From an uncultured Brevundimonas sp. (GTDB lineage Bacteria > Pseudomonadota > Alphaproteobacteria > Caulobacterales > Caulobacteraceae), in NCBI RefSeq assembly GCF_943913055.1, contig NZ_CALTWS010000094.1:1-10103 (forward strand): DNA of 10,103 nt, in the 5' to 3' direction. The stretch's first letter is position 1. Every line of letters begins with the position of its first letter. This document shows, in pieces, positions 1 through 5,498 of this stretch. The position numbers and the translations under genes were made by a program. The notes beneath the pieces were generated by a model, which saw only the letters and a list, made by a program, of their open reading frames with translations, searched no databases and was not told where the DNA came from.

Positions 1-80
1 CGGCCCCTGCTCCTGCCGCCCCAGCGCCCTCGACGCCTGCGCCCGAAACGCCGGCCCCCGCCGCCGGAGGCCCCGGATGA
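1..80 (+). CDS. mreC: MreC, C-terminal tip (5' end outside window)
   Basis: Only the last 25 codons are visible, read from position 3 to a TGA at 78-80. They encode a low-complexity tail of Ala, Pro and Thr with no fold of its own. The identification rests on position: the reading frame ends inside the start codon of mreD (ATGA overlap), and mreC normally precedes mreD in mre operons. MreC is the bitopic periplasmic scaffold of the rod complex and binds PBP2. Many alphaproteobacterial MreC proteins carry a disordered Pro/Ala-rich C-terminus, which agrees with this fragment. The tail alone would not identify the gene, so confidence comes from synteny. Confidence 0.75.
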   Translation, partial: APAPAAPAPSTPAPETPAPAAGGPG

Positions 81-595
81 GACGGCCCGTCGCGGTCCGC
101 GTCGTGGGGCCGGTGCAGTGGATATTCATTCCCGCCGCCGTCACCCTGGCGGTGACCCTGGTTCTGGCGACGCCGATCAGCCTGTTCGGCCTGCATCTGC
201 CCGAGCCGGTCATTCCCATGGTGCTGGCCTTCGCCTGGGCCATGATCCGGCCCTCCATCGTGGCCCCGGTGATGCTTCTGCTGATCGGCCTGCTGCTGGA
301 CGGCTTCTGGGGCAATCCGCTGGGCCTGTGGCCTCTGGCCCTTCTGGCCATCTATGGCGTCGTCCTGTTCTCGCGCAGCTTTCTGGTGGGGCAGGAGACG
401 GCGGTGCTGTTCGTCACCTATGCTGCCTGCTGTCTGATGGCCTATGGCCTGTGCTGGCTGATCATGACCCTGGTCACCGGCACCTTCCCCAGCCTGTTCG
501 CGGTGGCGGGCAGCCTGATCCCGACCCTTCTGCTGTTCCCCTTCGCCAATCGCATGATCGAGCGGTTCGAGGACGGCGATGTGAGGTTTCGATGA
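77..595 (+). CDS. mreD: Rod shape-determining protein MreD
   Basis: This is a 172-aa integral inner-membrane protein of the elongasome, close to the usual 160-175 aa of MreD. It is strongly hydrophobic throughout, with about five membrane segments at roughly residues 14-32, 44-56, 61-75, 84-100 and 108-134, and another near 138-156. The family hallmark is the segment GLLLDGFWGNPLG at residues 71-83, with the conserved Asp75 and Pro81, preceded by the conserved RP at 58-59. MreD works with MreC to connect the MreB filaments to the RodA-PBP2 synthase. The start is the ATG overlapping the mreC stop by 4 bp. Its own stop overlaps the mrdA start in the same way, so it sits in a translationally coupled chain. 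Nothing looks truncated. Confidence 0.93.
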   Translation: MRRPVAVRVVGPVQWIFIPAAVTLAVTLVLATPISLFGLHLPEPVIPMVLAFAWAMIRPSIVAPVMLLLIGLLLDGFWGNPLGLWPLALLAIYGVVLFSRSFLVGQETAVLFVTYAACCLMAYGLCWLIMTLVTGTFPSLFAVAGSLIPTLLLFPFANRMIERFEDGDVRFR

Positions 596-2613
596 GCTCG
601 GAACCCTCGCTGATCTTTTCCGATCCGAACCAGCGTCAGGGCGCCTTTCTGCGCCGGACCCTGGTTTTCGGCGGTCTGACGGCGCTGGGCGGCATCGCCC
701 TCGTCGGCCGGCTGGGCCAGCTTCAGGTCGTGCAGGCCCAGGAATATGCCACCCTGGCGTCCAACAACCAGTTCAACTTCCGCATCGTGCCGCCGCCGCG
801 TGGACGGGTGCTGGACCGCAACGGCGTGGTCATCGCCGGCAACCGGCCCAGCTTCCGCGTCCTGGTCGTGCGCGACGAGACCAAGGATCTGGACCAGACG
901 CTGGACCTTCTGGGTCGCCTGCTGCCGGACACCGTCGATCGCCGTCGGACCATCATCCGGGACGTCAACGCCGCCCCGCGCTTCTCGCCCGTGCCGGTCA
1001 AGACCGACCTCAGTTGGGACGAGTTCGCGCGCGTCAACCTGTATGCCAATGAGCTACCGGGCGTCATGGCCGACATGCACGACGCCCGCTACTACCCCTT
1101 CGGCGGAGCCTACGCCCATGTCATCGGCTATGTCGCCAAGCCCAACGACCGCGACGTCAAGGCGATCAAGGACCGCGGCGAAACGGTGCCGGAGCTGCTC
1201 TACAACCCCGGCTTTCGCATTGGTCGCTCGGGGCTGGAGAAGGCGCTGGACCTGGAGATGCGCGGCACCGAGGGCGGCAACCGGGTCGAGGTCGATGTGC
1301 GCGGCCGGGTAGTGGCCCAGGATGTCGGCGGCTCGCGCGCGCCTATCCCGGGCAAGGACGTGGTCCTGACCCTGGACAACGACATCCAGAACCGCGCCCT
1401 TGAGGTGTTCGGCGAGGAGGCGGGCGGCTGTGTCGTCATGGATGTCCGCACCGGCGACATCCTGGCGATGGTGTCCTCGCCGTCGTTCGATCCGAACCTC
1501 TTCGTCGAGGGTGTGCCCTCGCGCATGTACCGCGCCCTGGCCGATTACGAGCGCCGCCCCCTGACCGACAAGGCCATGACCGGCACCTTCGCGCCAGGCT
1601 CGACCTTTAAGCCGGTCGTCGGTCTGGCGGCGCTGAAACGCGGCGTCAGCCCGGACCGGCGCATAGTCTGCACCGGCGGCTATTATCTGGGTCGCCGTTT
1701 CGCCTGCCTGGGCCGTCATGGCGCTCAGGACATGCGCTCGGCGATCAAGAACTCCTGCAACGTCTATTTCATGACCCTGGCCGTCGAGATGGGGCCGGAC
1801 GCTGTGGCCCAGACGGCCCGCGACATGGGCTTTGGCCAGACCTTCGACATCGGCATCGACGGTCAGAAGAAGGGCCTGGTGCCCGACACCCAATGGCGGC
1901 GCGAGAACCCGGTGCGCGGCGACGGCAAATGGTATCCGGGCGAGACGCCCAGCTATGCGATCGGGCAGGGGGCCCTGACCGTCAACGCCCTGCAACTGGC
2001 CGTCTATACCTCGCGCATCGCCAATGGGCAAAAGGCGGTCGTGCCGCGTCTGATCAAGTCCATCGGCGGGGTCGAACAGGCGCCGGGCGCCGCCTTCGCC
2101 GACCTGCCCTATGACGCCGAATGGCTGAAGATCCTGCGCGAAGGCATGGAGGCCGTGACCGACGTCGGGGGCACCGGCTTCCGCAACAGCCAGCTGGGTC
2201 TTGGCCCCATCCGCATGGCGGGCAAGACCGGCACGGCTCAGCCACGCAACTATGGCGCAGGCAGCCGCAAGGGCGCGGGCCGTCCGTGGGCGCAGAAGGA
2301 CCACAACCTGTTCATCGCCTATGCCCCGACCGATGCGCCGCGCTATGCCGTCGCCGTCATCGTCCAGCACGGCGGTCTGGGCGGGGGCACGGCGGGTGCG
2401 CCGCGTGCGCGTGAGGTCATGCGCGTCGCCCTGCTGAAAGACCCTGAAATCCGCGCGCGTCTGGAGCAGTCGGGCCTGGCCGGACCGGCAGAGGTCAACC
2501 CCCAGGACGCCCAGGCTCTGGAGGCGGGGGCCGCGACCGGCACGGTTGCCCCCACACCGGCGCCCGAGGCCGCGCCGACCGCCGCCGCACCTGGCCTACA
2601 GGCTCCGCAATGA
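592..2613 (+). CDS. mrdA: Penicillin-binding protein 2 (peptidoglycan D,D-transpeptidase MrdA)
   Basis: A 673-aa class B PBP that cross-links lateral-wall peptidoglycan in the periplasm as partner of RodA. A short cytoplasmic N-terminus is followed by one membrane anchor at about residues 22-40. The dimerisation/pedestal domain begins with PPPRGRVLDRNG (67-78). The transpeptidase domain has all three active-site motifs: S337-T-F-K340 (acylated serine), S388-C-N390 and K545-T-G547. After about residue 626 comes a roughly 45-residue Ala/Pro-rich tail that is not part of the catalytic fold. The frame is open upstream to position 118, but the ATG at 592 is chosen because it overlaps the mreD stop (ATGA) and starts a normal PBP2 N-terminus. 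The upstream extension is only mreD read out of frame. The gene ends in another ATGA overlap, with rodA. Confidence 0.96.
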   Translation: MSSEPSLIFSDPNQRQGAFLRRTLVFGGLTALGGIALVGRLGQLQVVQAQEYATLASNNQFNFRIVPPPRGRVLDRNGVVIAGNRPSFRVLVVRDETKDLDQTLDLLGRLLPDTVDRRRTIIRDVNAAPRFSPVPVKTDLSWDEFARVNLYANELPGVMADMHDARYYPFGGAYAHVIGYVAKPNDRDVKAIKDRGETVPELLYNPGFRIGRSGLEKALDLEMRGTEGGNRVEVDVRGRVVAQDVGGSRAPIPGKDVVLTLDNDIQNRALEVFGEEAGGCVVMDVRTGDILAMVSSPSFDPNLFVEGVPSRMYRALADYERRPLTDKAMTGTFAPGSTFKPVVGLAALKRGVSPDRRIVCTGGYYLGRRFACLGRHGAQDMRSAIKNSCNVYFMTLAVEMGPDAVAQTARDMGFGQTFDIGIDGQKKGLVPDTQWRRENPVRGDGKWYPGETPSYAIGQGALTVNALQLAVYTSRIANGQKAVVPRLIKSIGGVEQAPGAAFADLPYDAEWLKILREGMEAVTDVGGTGFRNSQLGLGPIRMAGKTGTAQPRNYGAGSRKGAGRPWAQKDHNLFIAYAPTDAPRYAVAVIVQHGGLGGGTAGAPRAREVMRVALLKDPEIRARLEQSGLAGPAEVNPQDAQALEAGAATGTVAPTPAPEAAPTAAAPGLQAPQ

Positions 2614-3767
2614 CCGCCTCGGCCCTGACCCGTCCGGGCGAACGCGACCGAGTCTCGTCCAAGATCAGCGAGATCGACTGGCGGGTGGTCGGACTGATCA
2701 CGCTCATCTCGCTGGCAGGCTGCGCCATGCAGTATTCGATCGCAGGCGGCAGCTGGTCGCCCTGGGCGCTGAAGCAGATGATCCGCTTCGGCGGCCTGCT
2801 GGTGATGATGCTGATCCTGTCGATGGTTCACCTGAAATGGTGGTTCCGCGCGGCCTATCCGCTGTATGCGGTTCTGCTGGTGCTGGTTCTGGCCATCGAG
2901 TTCACGCCCCTGGGCTATACGGCGGGCGGGGCCAAGAACTGGCTGAACCTGGGCTTCACCCGCATCCAGCCCGCCGAGTTCATGAAGATCGGTCTCGTTC
3001 TGGCGCTCGCCCGCTGGTACCACGACCATACGGCCCAGGACGCGCGCTGGTCCTGGAAGCTGCTGATCCCGGCGGGCATGATCGGCCTGCCGTTCATCCT
3101 GGTCGCCAAACAGCCCGATCTGGGTTCGGCCATGATCATCGGCCTGACCGGTGCGGTGGTCATGTTTCTGGCGGGGCTCAGCTGGCGGGTCATCGCGACG
3201 GGCATCGCGGCTGTCGTCGCCATCGTGCCGCCCTTCGTCATGTTCGGCATGCACGACTATCAGCGAAACCGCGTCCTGACTTTCCTCAGTCCTGAATCCG
3301 ATCCGTCCGGCACCGGCTACAACATCATCCAGTCCAAGATCGCGCTTGGCTCGGGTGGCCTCCTGGGACGCGGCTATGGTCTGGGCAGCCAGAGCCAGCT
3401 GGAGTTCCTGCCCGAGCGGCACACCGACTTCATCTTCTCGACCCTGGCCGAGGAGTTCGGCTTCCTCGGCTCCTTCACCCTGCTGGCCTGCTACGTCGCC
3501 CTGATCCTGACCGCGCTGCGGATCGCGTCCCTGTCCTACAGCCATTTCGGCCGCATCGCCGCGTCCGGCATGGTCGCCTTCTTCGCCCTGTTCGTGCTGA
3601 TCAACGGGGCCATGATCATGGGTCTGGCTCCGGTCGTCGGTGTGCCCATGCCGCTCCTGTCCTATGGCGGCTCGTCCATGACGACGATCATGATCGGCTT
3701 CGGTCTCGTTCTGTCGACCCGCGTCCATCGCTATGCCGAGTTGCCGAAAGGGCAGGGGCTGTTCTGA
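2610..3767 (+). CDS. rodA: Peptidoglycan glycosyltransferase RodA (SEDS family)
   Basis: A 385-aa polytopic membrane protein, the usual size of RodA, with about ten transmembrane segments. RodA polymerises lipid II into glycan strands and is activated by PBP2, encoded immediately upstream. SEDS signatures are clear: QPAEFMK at residues 120-126, QPDLGSA at 168-174, the GSGGLLGRG loop, and PERHTDFIF with Asp273. That Asp corresponds to the essential catalytic-loop Asp of E. coli RodA (D262 by my recollection). The C-terminal stretch with the PLLSYGGSS motif is also typical. The start codon overlaps the mrdA stop by 4 bp, so synthesis of the two partner enzymes is probably coupled. FtsW is the main alternative SEDS protein, but pairing with PBP2 and MreD makes RodA far more likely. 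Confidence 0.96.
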   Translation: MTASALTRPGERDRVSSKISEIDWRVVGLITLISLAGCAMQYSIAGGSWSPWALKQMIRFGGLLVMMLILSMVHLKWWFRAAYPLYAVLLVLVLAIEFTPLGYTAGGAKNWLNLGFTRIQPAEFMKIGLVLALARWYHDHTAQDARWSWKLLIPAGMIGLPFILVAKQPDLGSAMIIGLTGAVVMFLAGLSWRVIATGIAAVVAIVPPFVMFGMHDYQRNRVLTFLSPESDPSGTGYNIIQSKIALGSGGLLGRGYGLGSQSQLEFLPERHTDFIFSTLAEEFGFLGSFTLLACYVALILTALRIASLSYSHFGRIAASGMVAFFALFVLINGAMIMGLAPVVGVPMPLLSYGGSSMTTIMIGFGLVLSTRVHRYAELPKGQGLF

Positions 3768-3795
3768 TCTCGGCTTTCAGGCGTTAGGCTGACGT

Positions 3796-4272
3796 ATGAG
3801 CAAAGCCAAAGCCGAACCCGCCGCCGAGCCCGTCGTTGCCCCGGCCTCTATGTTCTCCGACTGCGGTGACACGCCCTGTCCCGAGCCGCTGCTGCCCAGC
3901 GCCACGGCCGAACAGACGGCCGCCCTGACCGACGGTGTCCGCATGCGCGAGAATCCGGCGGAATGGGCTTTCGTGCGGCTGTCCAAACTGATCGAGGATT
4001 TCGAAAAGGGCCTCGACAAGGACGAGGAGATCGGGGCCCGCATCGTCGGCCTGCCTGGCGACGGCACCATGCAGATTCAGGACGTCGGTTTCTGGGGCCC
4101 CGACTTCATCATGTTCCTGGGCAGAAACAGCGACGGCAAGCCGGTGCGCCTGATCCAGCACTATGCCCAGATCAACGTCCTGCTGGACGCCCGCAAGAAG
4201 CCAGAGGAACGCCCCGCCCACCGCATCGGTTTTCAGCTGTCCGAACTGGTCCAGAAGACCAATCCGAAATAG
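3796..4272 (+). CDS. Conserved hypothetical protein, possibly DUF6173 family
   Basis: A 158-aa soluble protein with no signal peptide or membrane segment. Residues 1-50 are a low-complexity Ala/Pro/Glu linker containing two cysteines (Cys23, Cys28). A compact domain begins at NPAEWAFVRL (53-62), continues as a charged helix to about residue 78, and then alternates hydrophobic strands (DVGFWGPDFIMFLGR around 96-110, LIQHYAQINVLL around 119-130) before ending in HRIGFQLSE. This pattern resembles the alphaproteobacterial DUF6173 proteins as I remember them. Function is unknown and the family match was not tested. It starts 28 bp after the rodA stop on the same strand, so it may be co-transcribed with the rod operon. 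It converges on hdaA with only 3 bp between stop codons. Confidence 0.85.
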   Translation: MSKAKAEPAAEPVVAPASMFSDCGDTPCPEPLLPSATAEQTAALTDGVRMRENPAEWAFVRLSKLIEDFEKGLDKDEEIGARIVGLPGDGTMQIQDVGFWGPDFIMFLGRNSDGKPVRLIQHYAQINVLLDARKKPEERPAHRIGFQLSELVQKTNPK

Positions 4273-4275
4273 CGG

Positions 4276-4944
4276 TCAGTCGAACAGGCCGCCGCTGCGG
4301 TCATCCAGCGCCTCACGCGCCAGGGCCCGCGTGACCGGCCGATGCAGGGCATCCAGTCGCTCCACGATCGCCGCCGCTGCTTCTGCAGATCGGTCGATAC
4401 GACGCACGAGGTACGGGATGACGTCCTTCGGGGGGCGAATGCCGCGCTCCGCGAAACGGGCCTCAAGCATAGCGGCCAGCACCAGGTCGTCGGGGGCCTC
4501 CATCGGTATGCTAATCACCGCATTCAGCCGCGACCGCAGGTCGGGCAGGGTGGCATGCCAGGCGCTGGGGGCCGGGCGCGACAGCATCAGCATGGCCCCG
4601 CCGGGAGACTGGGCCAGATTGATCAGGTGGAACAGCGTCTCGTCGTCCGCATCCATCGCGCGGTCCAGCAGAACGGGCCGTCCCTCCAGCTCCATGGGAT
4701 CAATCACCGCCGCCTCTCCGCCGTGGATGGCGACGGCCCCGACCCGTTCGGCCCAGATCTGGCCCAGACGGCTCTTGCCGCATCCGGCGGGCCCGCAGAT
4801 GGCCATGACACCGCCGATCAGATTGGGCCAGTCGGCTACAGCCTCGACCGCCGCCCGGTTGCAATCGGACACGACGAACCCTTCCGCCCCGTCGGGCAGG
4901 TCGCTTTGCAGCGGCAGGCGCATCTGATCGATCGGCGCGGTCAT
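4276..4944 (-). CDS. hdaA: HdaA, DnaA-inactivating AAA+ regulator
   Basis: A 222-aa AAA+ protein with the size and layout of Hda. The N-terminal QMRLPL (residues 7-12) is a sliding-clamp binding motif of the QxxLPL type found in Hda. The P-loop is GPAGCGKS (51-58, Lys57). A Walker B-like LLDR lies at 92-95, and a box VII arginine-finger segment RSRL at 137-140 (Arg139). A sensor 2-like helical region follows from about residue 181. The DNA-binding domain IV of full DnaA is absent, as expected for Hda. With the DNA-loaded clamp, Hda stimulates ATP hydrolysis by DnaA and so prevents a second initiation in the same cycle. The gene lies 93 bp downstream of yciI on the same strand, and that gap carries a DnaA-box-like site. 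DnaA-family paralogues such as DnaC-like loaders are less likely because of the clamp motif. Confidence 0.9.
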   Translation of the reverse strand: MTAPIDQMRLPLQSDLPDGAEGFVVSDCNRAAVEAVADWPNLIGGVMAICGPAGCGKSRLGQIWAERVGAVAIHGGEAAVIDPMELEGRPVLLDRAMDADDETLFHLINLAQSPGGAMLMLSRPAPSAWHATLPDLRSRLNAVISIPMEAPDDLVLAAMLEARFAERGIRPPKDVIPYLVRRIDRSAEAAAAIVERLDALHRPVTRALAREALDDRSGGLFD

Positions 4945-5017
4945 GGCTTCACCATAGCATCCTGGCGGTTACCTTGATGCCCTCGGTGCAGACAGTGGTG
5001 CAAGGCTTTGCGCAAGC

Positions 5018-5026
5018 TGTGGATTT
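5018..5026 (-). promoter_or_regulatory. DnaA-box-like 9-mer upstream of hdaA
   Basis: Read on the minus strand this is AAATCCACA, matching the E. coli DnaA-box consensus TTATCCACA at seven of nine positions, with the last seven bases exact. It lies about 74-82 bp upstream of the hdaA start codon, in the 93-bp yciI-hdaA gap. An 8-bp perfect palindrome, TTGCGCAA, sits next to it at 5008-5015. DnaA is reported to activate hdaA directly in Caulobacter, so the location is sensible. A single 7/9 match can occur by chance, and I could not identify the hdaA -10 element. Confidence 0.4.
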
Positions 5027-5037
5027 TCCGTCCGTCC

Positions 5038-5325
5038 TCAGAGGAACCGCGCCATCTCCGGATGGTATTTGCCGGGTGCGAACTCGATGACCTGATAACT
5101 GGCCACGCCCGCGATCTGAAACGGATCGTCCTTCAGCAGGGCCTCCAGCTCGGCTTTCGTCCCGCCGCCGCGCGCCAGCAGCACCCCGCCTGTGCGCGGC
5201 ACCTGCGGCCCCGTCGCGATCAGCAACCCGCTGGCCACGTGCGGGTCCAGCCAGGCGCGGTGTTCGGCGGTGACCGCCTCCACCTCGTCCATCGGCTTCA
5301 CATAGGTCAGCAGGACGACGAACAT
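5038..5325 (-). CDS. YciI family protein
   Basis: A 95-aa small cytoplasmic protein with a ferredoxin-like alpha/beta fold typical of YciI. It begins MFVVLLTY and has the family's conserved His22 in EHRAWL, the central GPQVPRTGG (39-47), and DDPFQIAGVASYQVIEF from residue 66. In YciI proteins a His/Asp pair has been proposed as an active site, and His22 with Asp66 or Asp67 would fit. The biochemical role is unknown, and old labels such as GTP cyclohydrolase are unreliable. The start is the only ATG that gives the canonical first strand; the Shine-Dalgarno sequence is weak. It is divergent from aspS across a 173-bp gap and precedes hdaA on the same strand, but hdaA probably has its own promoter. 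Confidence 0.9.
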   Translation of the reverse strand: MFVVLLTYVKPMDEVEAVTAEHRAWLDPHVASGLLIATGPQVPRTGGVLLARGGGTKAELEALLKDDPFQIAGVASYQVIEFAPGKYHPEMARFL

Positions 5326-5498
5326 GGGCGGGACTCAGCGTTAATCGGGATAGCGCAACTCTATCGATGCAGCCCAACCGCTGGCAACAACCGGCGTCAA
5401 ATCCGCCGCAAACCTTGACTTTCCGGGGCGATGATGCGCCCTTCCGGCCTCCCGATTTGCGCCCCTGCGGCCATTCCTTTCGACAAGACGAACCGACC
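5326..5498. promoter_or_regulatory. Divergent promoter region between yciI and aspS
   Basis: This 173-bp non-coding gap must drive aspS to the right and probably yciI to the left. A TTGACT at 5415-5420 (+) and a TTGACGC at 5394-5400 (- strand) resemble -35 elements; the latter matches the Caulobacter housekeeping -35 form TTGACGS. No good -10 (GCTANAWC type) lies at the right distance from either. A GATGCAGC at 5366-5373 (GCTGCATC on the minus strand) comes close, but its spacer of 20 is too long. The region as a promoter zone is likely; the specific elements are tentative. A GANTC methylation site lies at 5332-5336, just upstream of the yciI start. Confidence 0.45.

Noticed and set aside
118..591. 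N-terminal extension of PBP2 reaching back to 118
   Set aside because: The extension is mreD read in another frame; the ATG at 592 overlaps the mreD stop and starts a standard PBP2.
1054..3728. Two long minus-strand frames (1054-2370 and 2343-3728) opposite mrdA and rodA
   Set aside because: They are low-complexity, His/Arg/Gln-rich shadows of well-identified genes, with no ribosome-binding logic or family signature.
5367..5498. Upstream start adding 44 residues to AspRS
   Set aside because: The extra residues are unlike any AspRS N-terminus, while the ATG at 5499 gives the canonical beginning.
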